Shown here: positions 9,569-19,429 of the stretch, piece after piece | Position numbering within the stretch: position 1 is the first letter of the stretch | Layout of the letters: each line of letters begins with the position of its first letter | NCBI RefSeq assembly: GCF_040359615.1 | Contig: NZ_CP132942.1 | Span: 2,356,001-2,420,000, forward strand | DNA length: 64,000 nucleotides | Source of the DNA: Tunturibacter psychrotolerans | Lineage (GTDB): Bacteria > Acidobacteriota > Terriglobia > Terriglobales > Acidobacteriaceae | Reading direction: 5' to 3' | The notes under the pieces: model-generated | Told to the model about the DNA's origin: nothing | Database searches by the model: none | Seen by the model: only the letters and a program-made list of their open reading frames with translations | Position numbers and translations under genes: made by a program

Positions 9569-10444
9569 TTGATCGAGAAAGCTTGGACGAGATTCGCATT
9601 ATTTTGCCTCTGCTCTATGGTCGTGTCATCTTCAGCGTACGCAGCAGATCATAGCCCCTTGTTCAGTTACGCGACGCCTGTCAATGCTGAAGGGGAGTTC
9701 AGTTTTGACACTGGACTCTTTGGCCGCACCGGATCGGAGGGAACTCAGTTTTCAACTGGATCAGGGTTTGGGTATGGCCTTAGGCCGCATGTTACCCTCA
9801 ACGCCTTTCTGCCTGCCATGTTCGGAACAGGCAATCTGTCAGAAAGCCGAATCATTAGTGGTTCTGAGTGGGCAACTGGCGCGTCTTGGCGCTTTCTCGA
9901 CTCAGGCAGAGGTGTGGGGCGTCGGTTGGAGTCAACAGCGTCTCTAAGCGCGGTTGCTCCAGGTCCTCAATCTGCTACCGGCGTACTTGGTAATCTGCAT
10001 CGAGCACCGGGTGTCGCGGGATCCTTAGCAGCAGGGATGACTTCACGGAGTCAATATCTTTGGGTCGGCAGCGGTTACACCCGGTTTGCCGAAGCCTCAC
10101 ACGACCGGAGACCAGACACGACCTCATGGAGTGTGGCATATGGCTACCGCCCATCCAAACTGCGTCGAGGCGTGGACCAATGGGATTACCGCGGGTTTGT
10201 CGAGTTAACTGGCGAGCATACCGGAGGGGTGAAAACCGGGGGAACCATTCTGCCAAACAGCAGTTCCACCACGGTATGGCTAGGACCGTCAGTCTTGGGG
10301 ATCTTTGAGGAATTCGCAGTAGAGGCCGGTGTCCAGGGTCCAATTATTCGTGATGAATCGGATGCCATTTATGGTCGTGAGCGCATTCGTTTTGGAATCA
10401 ACCTCAGCTACCTCAAATACTCGTCGCGGAGTCACTCTCGTTGA
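9569..10444 (+). CDS. putative outer-membrane beta-barrel protein
   Basis: About 290 residues. A signal peptide is visible (WTRFALFCLCSMVVSSSAYA, cleavage before ADHSPLFSY). The mature protein alternates short amphipathic strands with Gly/Ser turns (GLRPHVTLNAFLPAMFG, TSWSVAYGYRPSK, RIRFGINLSYLKYSS), reminiscent of the MetA-like/transporter outer-membrane families. The frame is open from 9377, but that would place coding sequence over a regulatory palindrome, so TTG 9569, 15 bases before the hydrophobic segment, is the best guess; the start is uncertain. It is immediately followed by, and probably cotranscribed with, the HMA-domain gene and the MerT-like kinase fusion. Substrate unknown. Confidence 0.6.
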   Translation: MIEKAWTRFALFCLCSMVVSSSAYAADHSPLFSYATPVNAEGEFSFDTGLFGRTGSEGTQFSTGSGFGYGLRPHVTLNAFLPAMFGTGNLSESRIISGSEWATGASWRFLDSGRGVGRRLESTASLSAVAPGPQSATGVLGNLHRAPGVAGSLAAGMTSRSQYLWVGSGYTRFAEASHDRRPDTTSWSVAYGYRPSKLRRGVDQWDYRGFVELTGEHTGGVKTGGTILPNSSSTTVWLGPSVLGIFEEFAVEAGVQGPIIRDESDAIYGRERIRFGINLSYLKYSSRSHSR

Positions 10445-10455
10445 AGAGATTGGTG

Positions 10456-10947
10456 ATGAAGAAGATCGCAATTACCGGCATCCTCGCAATGTGTGCGCTG
10501 ACCGCTCAGGGCCAGTATAAGCAGATCGATATGACGGTCTTCGGAATGGACTGTCCTCCGTGCGCCTTCGCAATCCGACTCTCTATGAAGAACGTCCGCG
10601 GGGTCAGCGGCGTTGATGTCGACCTGAACAAGGGACGGGTAACGATTAAATTGACTGCTGGAAGTAATGCTGAATTAAGACAGTTCAACGAGGCCGTCGA
10701 AAAGAACGGCTTCGCGCATCAAGATGCAGATGTGCTTGTCGAGGGTGTTTTATTAGGCTTGCCGACAGCGCCGCTCCTGCAGGTAACTGGAACGAACGAT
10801 CGATACGCATTGGTGCCGTTCGCCCAAGGAGTCGATGTTACAGTCTTATTGGGGAAGTCGGTAATCATTCAAGGGGTCTTACCGCAATCGCCGAGAGGTA
10901 AGGTTCCGGTCGTTCTTCGATACAAGACGATCGCGGTGTCTAAATGA
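10456..10947 (+). CDS. periplasmic heavy-metal-associated (HMA, MerP-like) domain protein
   Basis: About 163 residues with a signal peptide (MKKIAITGILAMCALTAQG). The HMA ferredoxin-like fold starts at QIDMTVFGMDCPPCAFAI; the GMDCPPC motif supplies the two metal-binding cysteines, and the following helix/strand pattern (VRGVSGVDVDLNKGRVTIKL) fits a MerP/CopZ-type domain. A C-terminal extension of about 70 residues is not recognised. The ATG at 10456 is preferred over TTG 10441 because the signal peptide begins there. Its stop overlaps the next start in ATGA, implying translational coupling to the MerT-like kinase, so it probably delivers or presents metal to that protein (inference). Confidence 0.8.
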   Translation: MKKIAITGILAMCALTAQGQYKQIDMTVFGMDCPPCAFAIRLSMKNVRGVSGVDVDLNKGRVTIKLTAGSNAELRQFNEAVEKNGFAHQDADVLVEGVLLGLPTAPLLQVTGTNDRYALVPFAQGVDVTVLLGKSVIIQGVLPQSPRGKVPVVLRYKTIAVSK

Positions 10948-12092
10948 CAGCTTCTTCGCTTTCAATGCCAGCGATCAAGCGGGTTCGTCAGGCGTCGCTG
11001 ATGAACTATCTATCACTGTTTGGATCCTTCAGTACGCTCCTTTGCTGCGCCTTACCGTCATTGCTCGTATTGATGGGGATGGGAGCCACTGTAGCTTCCG
11101 CGCTCTCAGTCGCTCCATGGCTTGTGACGATGTCAAAGCATAAAGTGTGGACATTCGCTATCGCCGCCGCGCTTATTAGCATGAGCTTCATGATGACGTA
11201 TTGGGTGGCTCCTCGGATCAAGGAGGGGGAAGCTTGCATAGAAGACGATCCGACCATGTGCGGGCGGGTGAGCAAGTTCAGCCGTATGCTCCTATGGGGA
11301 TCGGCTACGATCTGGTCTTTCGGCTTCTTCATGGCCTACGTCCTGGGGGGCATACTCGACTGGTACCAATTTGTATGGTTTCGTCTTTTGTGTGGCTTTC
11401 TGGTGATTGCGATCGGCTGCTCGCTATATCTGTATCGGCTTCGCCTCAAGGCGGCATCAATGAAGATGCGCTTTGATGAACGGCTCGAAGAGAGGGCCCG
11501 TCTAGCGCGCGATCTGCACGATACGCTGCTACAAACCATTCAAAGCGGAAAACTCGTTGCTGACAATGAAAGGAATAATGTGCAAGAGCCCTCGGCCAAG
11601 ATTGCCCTTCACCGTCTCTCATCTTGGCTGGAGCGCGCTGTCCTTGAAGGTAGAGCCGCTTTAGATTCTCTTCGCGCTTCTACAACCGAGAACAATCACC
11701 TCCCCGGATCACTACGAGAAGCTTTCAACGGCTGTAATGCGCAAATGGATTTGGAATTGTTGGTTGCTGGGGAGAGCAGGGAGATGCATCCAATCGCTCG
11801 AGATGAGGTCTACAGGATTGGACATGAAGCCATCCTGAATGCCTGCAACCATTCCCAAGGTAACCGCCTCATCGTCGAACTTGTCTACGATCAAAATATG
11901 CTCTTGAGGATCCAGGATGATGGCGAAGGCATCGCCCCGCACATCCTGCAAGCTGGCAGATCGGGACATTACGGGCTGATCGGTATGCGCGAGCGGGCTG
12001 CTCGCATCGGAGCAAAGCTCACGGTTGTCAGTTCAGCAACAGGCACGATTGTCACCCTGTTCGTGCCTGGCGAGGCGATCTTCCTCGCCTGA
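10944..12092 (+). CDS. MerT-like membrane domain fused to a HisKA_3 histidine kinase
   Basis: A 382-residue chimera. Residues 20-135 form a MerT/MerC-like membrane unit of about four helices: vicinal cysteines C34-C35 in FSTLLCCALPSLLVL, and a loop with C98 and C106 (GEACIEDDPTMCG). From WYQFVWFRLLC (140 onward) the protein becomes the membrane helix and cytoplasmic half of the neighbouring propeller kinases (compare WYQTALFRLLC in copy 1), with phosphoacceptor H192 in RDLHDTLLQ, N box NACNHS, and GxG boxes in DDGEGI and GHYGLIGM. The metal-transport-like domain has thus replaced the propeller/Y_Y_Y sensor exactly at the WYQ hinge. I infer a metal-sensing kinase working with the coupled HMA protein. 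No response regulator is adjacent. Confidence 0.8.
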   Translation: MTASSLSMPAIKRVRQASLMNYLSLFGSFSTLLCCALPSLLVLMGMGATVASALSVAPWLVTMSKHKVWTFAIAAALISMSFMMTYWVAPRIKEGEACIEDDPTMCGRVSKFSRMLLWGSATIWSFGFFMAYVLGGILDWYQFVWFRLLCGFLVIAIGCSLYLYRLRLKAASMKMRFDERLEERARLARDLHDTLLQTIQSGKLVADNERNNVQEPSAKIALHRLSSWLERAVLEGRAALDSLRASTTENNHLPGSLREAFNGCNAQMDLELLVAGESREMHPIARDEVYRIGHEAILNACNHSQGNRLIVELVYDQNMLLRIQDDGEGIAPHILQAGRSGHYGLIGMRERAARIGAKLTVVSSATGTIVTLFVPGEAIFLA

Positions 12093-12133
12093 TCTGGTCT
12101 GATTCCTGCACCACATATTGCAGGCGAGGATCG

Positions 12134-12505
12134 ATGTCAATAAACTCTAACGCCGTTGACTACCGCGCAGCCGTCTTAGCAGAAGCAATCAAAGGATTGC
12201 TCGGTCAGCCTAAGACCCTTGCCCCTTGGCTCTTCTACGATGCGGAAGGGTCGCTTCTCTTTGAAGATCACGGCTTTGCCAGAGTATTAGCTCAGCCGAA
12301 CGGAGCGCCAGATTCTAACCGACTGCGCCCCCGAGATCGTGTCGCTAGCTTTGGGAAGGCATCCATCACAAACGGTTTCATATTGATCTCGCGCGAGTGG
12401 GAGACTACGTTAATAGAAATTTTAGTGCTTTGGTACAGCGCTCGACTGCTGCGGAAATGTAGCCACAACAATTCCAGAAGGAGTTTGTTTCGCGAGGGTA
12501 CGTGA
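12134..12505 (+). pseudogene. N-terminal fragment of an EgtD-like (histidine N-methyltransferase) gene
   Basis: The first ~45 codons (AEAIKGLLGQPKTLAPWLFY, then DAEGSLLFE) match the conserved opening of EgtD/DUF2260 SAM-dependent methyltransferases, which normally exceed 300 residues. After about residue 48 the frame becomes unrelated sequence and stops at 12505, so the catalytic SAM domain is missing. It begins with a plausible GAGGATCG-ATG just after the kinase fusion. I take it as a recombination or deletion remnant; only the N-terminal match is secure. Confidence 0.5.
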
Positions 12506-12910
12506 TTCCAAGAATTCCGAATTCGCAGTACTACTCGTCAGTTTGCGCAAGCACACCAAAGCTGGATCCCATACACTGGCCAATAGGATCTTCGCTAGAA
12601 CGATTCCGATCATCCAATCACAGACCATACTGCCATTATTGGTTTTTATGCCCTAGGCATCACCCCTAAAACTTGCGGTTTTCACCTGCATAATCTGGTA
12701 GTGGTTTGTTGCTAACCGGGTGTTTTTCGGGTTCAAGAGTTGATTAGAGCAAAATCCAGCACTACCCCGATCAGTGAACTGTGCCACCGCCAGTGTCTGG
12801 AAGTTGTGCTAACAATCCCTCAGAAGAATCCGAGTGAGTATGCGGTTCGCCAGGCGCAAATCGCTGTCTTTGCAGCGTTGATGCGCCACCAGAGACGTGC
12901 CCGGCGTTAT
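12506..12910. other. gap with no recognised gene
   Basis: About 400 bp between the egtD-like remnant and the 3' end of kinase copy 2. A plus-strand frame at 12740-13006 has no recognisable domain and overlaps the kinase gene, so it is not called. The low similarity to anything familiar fits deletion-scarred DNA. Confidence 0.4.
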
Positions 12911-15900
12911 CTATTGTTTCGTAAATGGGAATGTGAGTCTATAGAGGAGCCGCGACCAACCGCGCCTCGAAGATCGGAAGATTACGTGTCCCGGAACGAT
13001 GAGTGAGAACTTGGTCCCGTCTTTTACGGACGTCCGCAACATTAGACGCGCGCCGATCTTGGATGCACGCTCTTTCATGCCTGTAATTCCGAAGTGACCT
13101 GGTTTACCTGTTTGAATTAGGTCTGGATCGAACCCTCGCCCGTTATCGTCAATCTGAATCTTAAGGTCTCGACCGTAACTCAAAGCAATCGTCATCACTG
13201 AACCGTTGGAATGGACACAGGCATTTCGAATCGCTTCAAAAGCGATGCAATACACTTCCTCTCTGGCGACGGGATGGAGGGGGCAGACATTGCCAGTAAC
13301 TGTTAGAAATACCCGCATAGAGTTGGGAGCGCAGTCTTCCGCGGTATGCCGAAGAGCCTCGGATAACTCTTCCGATGACGCAGCATTACGAAGAGATTCG
13401 AGAGCGGCTCGACCTTCATCCATCGCCTGTGAAAGCCACTGCGAAAGCTTCGCTAAAGACTGCTTCGCCCTGGGTGGATCATCCAGGTATTCCTCTATTC
13501 CGTCAGCCACCAGCTTGCTCCCCTGAATCGTCTGTAACAGCGTGTCATGCAACTCACGAGCCAGTCTCGTTCGCTCGCTTAAGCGCTCATTAAATCTCAT
13601 CTTCATGGATTTGGCGTATCTATTCATCCTGAAGAGATACAGCATAGAAGTCAGCAATATCATCGCAACTACACACAGGGCTTTAAGCAACTTGGTTTGA
13701 TACCATGCGGGCGGAATACTGAAGAACAGCGCTGCTCCGGCTTCGTTCCAAACCTGATCATTGTTGCAAGCGATCACGTGAAACCGATATTGCCCGGGAC
13801 CTAGGTCGTTGTAAAACGCTTGCCGTCGCGTGCCTGCTTCCTGCCAGGATGCATCTCGACCCTCAAGCCGGTAACGAAATCTCACCTGCCGTGGGTTAAC
13901 GAAACTTAATGCCGTATAGTCGATTTCCAGATCACGTACCAGTGGTGGTAGACGAACTGTACCCCCGGCAGAAAACTGCTTTCCATCTGCTGCTACGCTC
14001 TCCAGATGCACCGGGGGTGGAATTCCATTGCGAAACAGGTGACTCGGATCGATCATTTGCAAGACAACTTTGTTGGCGAACCAAAGTCGTCCATCGCTTG
14101 ATTGCGCGGTAGGGTTGTAGTCGGCCTTTCCAGACTGTAGGCCATCGAATGAATCGAAGACCCTCGTAATGACTATAGCTTTTGGGTCATTCCACCATTT
14201 TTGAATCTCTTGCTTGTCTATTCGAACCAAGCCGCACTCCATATAGAGCCAGAGCGCCCCTTGATGATCCCAATTCATTCCAATAGCGGCATCGCAGGGC
14301 AGGCCGTTGCGAGAGGTCAGGGTTTGAGTCATGCTATTTCGCCACGCAATCAAGCCATATGCCGTTGTGGCAAATACGGAGTCGTCGGAATTGACAGCGA
14401 TCTGGCGGACCTCATCCGATTCCGAGTGCGGAAAAGTAAATACATCAGCTTGGCCATTGCGGAATCTTGCCAAGTTGCCATCTCGGAGTCCCAACCAGAT
14501 TGCGCCATGTGAATCAGCCGCGAGAAGGCGTGCGGACGGAATTACGGCCGCTGGATATTCTTCGACCACCTTCAAGTTTCGGATACGGATCAACTCTCTA
14601 TCCGACCCACTGACTTCAGCCCAAATGTCGTGGTTTATATCCTCGGTCATCCCTACGATGAATCGGGTCGAACTTCCATCGCTCCGAACGACGCGGCTGA
14701 ACCGGCCTTGTTTGTACAAAAACAGATCAGAATCGATGCCCACCCACAATTGACCAGCGTGATCTGCGAAGAGCGCAGTCACCTCATTGCCTGGCAGGCC
14801 TGCGCCCGATCGAACAGACGATATACGACCATCCTTTATCGAGTCCAGGCTATTGCCATTGGCAAGCCAAACCGTGTCGTCCGAAGAGACAACAACGGAC
14901 ACCACGTTGTCCACGCTGAGTCCTTCCCGCGTTGAAAATGTGACGACCTGCGGTCGATGGAAACTCTCAATACCACGCGTCGTAACAGCCCAAATCCCGC
15001 CTTCGCGGTCCTCATAGAAACTTCTCACTTTGTTCGCGGAGAGGCCGTCTTCCGAGCGAAATCGATCTACATGGCTGCCGTGGATGTGATAAATCCCCTG
15101 GTTCGCCGTTCCCACCCACAGTCCTCCATCGCGGTCGAGCAATAAGGCGATTACGCTCAAGGTTGAGCTATCCAAACCCGGCTCGATCAAGGGTTTCCAA
15201 ATTCCGTCTCTGAACTGCTGAAGTCCCCGGCCTTTACCTTTCCAGGCCATTCCAACCCATAGCGATCGATCCGGACCCTGCGCGAGGGCCATCACGCCGT
15301 CATGCCCCTCTGAGTTCTCAAGTCCAGGCGAAAGATAGTTCGCGAAAGAATTCGGCTGCCAGCGGAAGAGGCCACGATCTGTGCCCGCCCAGAGATTTCC
15401 CGATATATCCCTGATGAGCGTAGCTGAAAGGCCCGTAAGGGAGACGCCATCTGCTTTGTCCAGACAATGAATGAGGGTGCCTGAAGCTTCACACAGTGGG
15501 GGCGATCTCTGTACGCCATCACGCGTAAACCAGATTTTCCCTGCAGGGTCCTCAAAGAGCGAAAATACCGCGTCGCCAAAATTGGGAAACTGGACTAGTT
15601 TCCCGTCCACGAAGTGTGCAAGGCCGGCTAGTGTCCCAATCCAGAGACTTCCATCCCTTACCCCGAGCAGAGAGGTTATCCAGTTCGATGGTAAGCGTTT
15701 CCCATCCGGGGATGCCCATGGCAGAAACCGTGAACCGTCAAAGCGCATTAGACCGGATCCTGTGCCGATCCAAAGGTAACCATCGCTGGTCTGTGCAACC
15801 ACGCTGGGCGGCCCACTAAAGTATCCATCCTGCGTCAGCCATGCGGCGTGTGCAAACTGAGAAACATTCATGTTGGGGTCAAGAGCCCTGGCGGGAACAG

Positions 15901-16012
15901 ACAGGACTGAAATAAGCCACATCCAGCAGAAGCTCAATACAAGCGCGCGCGAAGGATCGGCGGCATGGCGCTTTCGATCATCATCGCGTGGTCGGCAAAT
16001 CTCAACGCTCAT
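12911..16012 (-). CDS. two-component propeller/Y_Y_Y sensor histidine kinase (copy 2)
   Basis: 1,033 residues with the same architecture as copy 1: signal segment (LVLSFCWMWLISVLSVPARA), repeated propeller blades (SDGYLWIGTGSGLMRFDG), Y_Y_Y domain (FRYRLEGRDASWQEAG), one membrane helix (VVAMILLTSMLYLF), HisKA_3 (RLARELHDTLLQTIQ) and HATPase_c (EAIRNACVHSNG, DDNGRGF, GHFGITGM). ATG 16012 has an AAGAGG-like ribosome site. It lies 288 bp downstream of copy 3 on the same strand; that gap has no operator-like site, so readthrough from the RR-HK3 operon is possible. Confidence 0.86.
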   Translation of the reverse strand: MSVEICRPRDDDRKRHAADPSRALVLSFCWMWLISVLSVPARALDPNMNVSQFAHAAWLTQDGYFSGPPSVVAQTSDGYLWIGTGSGLMRFDGSRFLPWASPDGKRLPSNWITSLLGVRDGSLWIGTLAGLAHFVDGKLVQFPNFGDAVFSLFEDPAGKIWFTRDGVQRSPPLCEASGTLIHCLDKADGVSLTGLSATLIRDISGNLWAGTDRGLFRWQPNSFANYLSPGLENSEGHDGVMALAQGPDRSLWVGMAWKGKGRGLQQFRDGIWKPLIEPGLDSSTLSVIALLLDRDGGLWVGTANQGIYHIHGSHVDRFRSEDGLSANKVRSFYEDREGGIWAVTTRGIESFHRPQVVTFSTREGLSVDNVVSVVVSSDDTVWLANGNSLDSIKDGRISSVRSGAGLPGNEVTALFADHAGQLWVGIDSDLFLYKQGRFSRVVRSDGSSTRFIVGMTEDINHDIWAEVSGSDRELIRIRNLKVVEEYPAAVIPSARLLAADSHGAIWLGLRDGNLARFRNGQADVFTFPHSESDEVRQIAVNSDDSVFATTAYGLIAWRNSMTQTLTSRNGLPCDAAIGMNWDHQGALWLYMECGLVRIDKQEIQKWWNDPKAIVITRVFDSFDGLQSGKADYNPTAQSSDGRLWFANKVVLQMIDPSHLFRNGIPPPVHLESVAADGKQFSAGGTVRLPPLVRDLEIDYTALSFVNPRQVRFRYRLEGRDASWQEAGTRRQAFYNDLGPGQYRFHVIACNNDQVWNEAGAALFFSIPPAWYQTKLLKALCVVAMILLTSMLYLFRMNRYAKSMKMRFNERLSERTRLARELHDTLLQTIQGSKLVADGIEEYLDDPPRAKQSLAKLSQWLSQAMDEGRAALESLRNAASSEELSEALRHTAEDCAPNSMRVFLTVTGNVCPLHPVAREEVYCIAFEAIRNACVHSNGSVMTIALSYGRDLKIQIDDNGRGFDPDLIQTGKPGHFGITGMKERASKIGARLMLRTSVKDGTKFSLIVPGHVIFRSSRRGWSRLLYRLTFPFTKQ

Positions 16013-16300
16013 GAGACCTCTTTTACACCTTGTTTGCCATGTCTAACCAGTCTTCAAATTGCGGCGCGGCGCAACAAGCGCACGAAATTGTCGTGCGATC
16101 CGTCTCCATGTGCTGTAGCAAAGCAATCGCCGCATCCGCGCAGCGGTAATGGTTGCTCTGTGGGATTCGAGCGATCCATACGCGCCGGACTGGAACTGAA
16201 AGCGTCGGGAGACGAAGGCCACACCTTTGCGGTTGCCACGTTAATCCAGTTAAGGAAGATGTGACTGGTGTGGAGACGGTTCATCGCTAAAGCAATTTGC

Positions 16301-19300
16301 TTAGTGGAGATCGGCTTTCGATTGGAAGGGCTCAACCAGCCAATCGCGAAGTCTCCTGGACGGATTCCTGTAGATCGCCTGCCCTGGTATGACAACGGAC
16401 ACAACCGTACCACTCTGAGGGGAGCTCGATATGTTGAAACTGCCTCCCATAAACAGCGCTCGCTCGCGCATTCCCGCCAAGCCAAAATGTCCCGATTTGC
16501 CGCTTCGCAGGACGTACTCGTCAACACCGCGCCCGTTGTCCCGGACCGTGAGGTGGAAGCGTCTCTTGTATTCTAGTTCGACCCATAAATCACGTGCTCC
16601 AGAGTGAGCACACGCGTTACGGATGGCTTCATAAGCTATACGATACACCTCATCGCGCGCAATCGGATGCATCTCCCGAATGGTGCCCACCGTCGAAATG
16701 CTGACAGCTATTCTGGCGCCACTAATGCAATCATCGGCCACGCGATGAAGTGCTCCTACCAAATCATTGGCCTCTACGGAGGAGCTTCTCAGGGCTTCCA
16801 ATGCAGCTCTGCCCTCTACGCTCGCACGGTCAAGCCATTCAGAAAGGCGATCCAATGCGCGACCCGTTATACGTGAGTCATCCAAGTGTTCTCGCGCATT
16901 GTCTGCAACCATCTTGCTGCCTTGAATTGTTTGCAGGAGTGTGTCGTGAAGATCCCGTGCAAGTCTAGTCCGCTCCTGTAAACGTTCGTCGAAACGCTGT
17001 CTAAGAGTCTTGGCGAACCTACGCAATCGATACACATATGCGAAGAATACGATCACAAGAAATAAGAGCGCCGCTAGGGCACGGAACCAGAGAGTTTGAA
17101 ACCAAGCTGGTGGCACCGTGAAGGCAAGCTCTGTGCCCCGCCAGTTGCATACCCCGTCATTGTTGCAAGCGGTAACGTGAAATACGTATGGACCTGGCTT
17201 TAAATCGTTGTAGAACGCCTGACGCCTTCGCCCAACTTCTGTCCAGTTAGTATCATGGCCAACCAGACGGTAACGAAAGTGGACTCGTTCGGGGATCACG
17301 TAGCTCAGAGCAGCATAGTCGAGTTCGATCTGACGCGTGTGCATTGGCAGTTTCAGCTGTTGAGCCAATGAAACGTCATTACCATCGACGATTAGCCGTT
17401 CGAGCTTTACCGGTGGGGGCGTTTCATTGAAGGGCAAGTGTTGCGGATCGATGACCTGGAAGTCATAATCGCTGGCGGACCATATCTTGCCATCAGGAGT
17501 TTGCGCCGGGTTTCCGTTTGAGAGATTTGGGCGTGACCCTTCGAGTGCATCGAAGACTCGGGCATGAACATGCTCGGCAGGATTTTGCCACCACGCGGCA
17601 AGATCGGAATCGGATACACGCACGATACCGCAATGGAGATAGAACCACTTGAAGCCGCGGCCATCGTCGTGGATGTTAACCCCGCTATCGCAAGGCATCC
17701 CAGAGGCGGTGGTCAAACTTCTCGCCTGACCCTCGAAGTATCGAATGAAGCCTTGCTGCGTCACGATCCAGAGAGCGCCGTCTGAATCCTCCATGAGGTT
17801 CTCGACTCTGTCGTTGAAGCCGCCCGCAACTACACGTTCAAATCGGCCGTTGCGAAACGAGAACAGACCATGCACAGATGCGCCTATCCAAATGCCTCCC
17901 GCGGCGTTCGGCGCAAGTGCATTCATCACCTGCTTTCCCACAACGGCGGAGACTCCGATTCGGTTGATCACTTGATAGTTGCGAATCTGAATCAAGCTGG
18001 ATTCGTGGTTACCCAGATTCTCAACGGATGCCCAGATGTCATGCGTGTGGTCTTCCGTGATGTAAGCTACGTATTCGCCTTTTCCAGCTGGAAATCCACG
18101 GACTGCGGAAGCGATCCGCTGATCTCGCTTAACAAAGAGTTGATCCCCGGATCCGATCCAGAGATTGTCTCGGGAATCTGTGAAAAGGAATTGCACATCT
18201 TCCAGCAGCCGGCCTTTATCGTCCCTTAGTTGAATCAGGGTCTTTCCCGATAGTTCAGCCAGTGTGTGGCTCCCCAGGTAGACCGATCCTCTGCGATCCG
18301 TTGCAACACCGTTTGCATGGTCTGCGAGCGATCCTTCACTTGCCGTAAAACTAAGAACAGCGTAATCCCTGAAGTGATCAATGCCCTTCGGGGTGACAAC
18401 CCAAATTCCTCGTTCGTGGTCCTCGAAGATCGAAAGAACGTTGCGATCGCTAAGGCCATCGATCGCGCCAAAGTGATCCAAACGCCCATCGACAATTCGA
18501 TACAGCCCCTTGTCGGCCGTTCCAATCCATAGAGCCCCATTCTGGTCTGGAAGGAGCGCGGATACCGAGAAGATACGGCCGTCAATTCCGGGAGCCGTGT
18601 AGCAGGTCCAATGCCCGTTTGCACGACGAAGGAGACCGGCGCCCTGGCCGCTTCGTTTTAGCCCAGCCCAGACCTCGCCATCCGTGGTGCTGGCCATGCT
18701 GGTGATCGAACTCAACCCTCTACCATTTGAGAGTGATGGAACAAGCTCGGTATCGGGTCTCGTTCCTGGCTTCCAGCGGCAGATGCCCTCGGCGCTTCCC
18801 ACCCAAAGAAAACCGTCGGAGCTCGTCGTATTCGCGGCGCCCCTGACGCAGGAGAATCCTTCATTCTTCCCGAAGCAGGTGAGATCCGTCTCACCCACCT
18901 TACAGAGCGCACTTGGATTGTTGTGGGCTCCACTGATGCCCATCCACAGCCCGCCGTCACGGTCTTCAACGAATGGACCCGGCCAGCGCGGGCCTCCGGG
19001 ATAGGTGTAAACGTGGCCATCTCTGATCCTCGCGAGGCCTCGGTCTGTGCTCACATAAAGCGATCCGTCACGGGCCCCGAATAAATGCCACAAGGAAATG
19101 CTGGGAAGAGACTCGCCGGGTAGTGAAGTCCATTTGGTGAACCGCATGCCGTCAAAGCGATACAGGCCATTCTCCGTACTGACCCAAATGTATCCATCCG
19201 TGGTTTGACTGAGAGCCTGCGGCGTACCCATCAAACCAGCGTCGCCCGTGCGCCACGCCCGATGGGCAAGCTGTGTAAGCCTTGTCGTAGGTTCGACAGA

Positions 19301-19429
19301 CTGTGCTCTGGGTGGCGCGAAGATCAGCAACAGAACTGCGGCCAGGAGAGCCATATGACGTGATACGTTCGCGTTTGCTTGGACATTCATACTCTGACAT
19401 TGTGTCCGTTCTGGAGGAAGGTGGTTCAA
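16301..19429 (-). CDS. two-component propeller/Y_Y_Y sensor histidine kinase (copy 3), coupled to a response regulator
   Basis: 1,042 residues. N-terminal signal segment (MALLAAVLLLIFAPPRAQS), propeller repeats (TDGYIWVSTENGLYRFDG), Y_Y_Y domain (FRYRLVGHDTNWTEVG, then RRQAFYNDLKPGPYVFHV), membrane helix (ALAALLFLVIVFFAYVYRL), HisKA_3 with RLARDLHDTLLQ, and HATPase_c with EAIRNACAHSGA, DNGRGVD and GHFGLAGM. The start ATG overlaps the stop of the upstream response regulator (ATGA at 19426-19429), so kinase and regulator are translationally coupled and most likely cognate. It is the third gene of the operon DHp protein - RR - HK. Confidence 0.88.
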   Translation of the reverse strand: MNHLPPERTQCQSMNVQANANVSRHMALLAAVLLLIFAPPRAQSVEPTTRLTQLAHRAWRTGDAGLMGTPQALSQTTDGYIWVSTENGLYRFDGMRFTKWTSLPGESLPSISLWHLFGARDGSLYVSTDRGLARIRDGHVYTYPGGPRWPGPFVEDRDGGLWMGISGAHNNPSALCKVGETDLTCFGKNEGFSCVRGAANTTSSDGFLWVGSAEGICRWKPGTRPDTELVPSLSNGRGLSSITSMASTTDGEVWAGLKRSGQGAGLLRRANGHWTCYTAPGIDGRIFSVSALLPDQNGALWIGTADKGLYRIVDGRLDHFGAIDGLSDRNVLSIFEDHERGIWVVTPKGIDHFRDYAVLSFTASEGSLADHANGVATDRRGSVYLGSHTLAELSGKTLIQLRDDKGRLLEDVQFLFTDSRDNLWIGSGDQLFVKRDQRIASAVRGFPAGKGEYVAYITEDHTHDIWASVENLGNHESSLIQIRNYQVINRIGVSAVVGKQVMNALAPNAAGGIWIGASVHGLFSFRNGRFERVVAGGFNDRVENLMEDSDGALWIVTQQGFIRYFEGQARSLTTASGMPCDSGVNIHDDGRGFKWFYLHCGIVRVSDSDLAAWWQNPAEHVHARVFDALEGSRPNLSNGNPAQTPDGKIWSASDYDFQVIDPQHLPFNETPPPVKLERLIVDGNDVSLAQQLKLPMHTRQIELDYAALSYVIPERVHFRYRLVGHDTNWTEVGRRRQAFYNDLKPGPYVFHVTACNNDGVCNWRGTELAFTVPPAWFQTLWFRALAALLFLVIVFFAYVYRLRRFAKTLRQRFDERLQERTRLARDLHDTLLQTIQGSKMVADNAREHLDDSRITGRALDRLSEWLDRASVEGRAALEALRSSSVEANDLVGALHRVADDCISGARIAVSISTVGTIREMHPIARDEVYRIAYEAIRNACAHSGARDLWVELEYKRRFHLTVRDNGRGVDEYVLRSGKSGHFGLAGMRERALFMGGSFNISSSPQSGTVVSVVIPGQAIYRNPSRRLRDWLVEPFQSKADLH

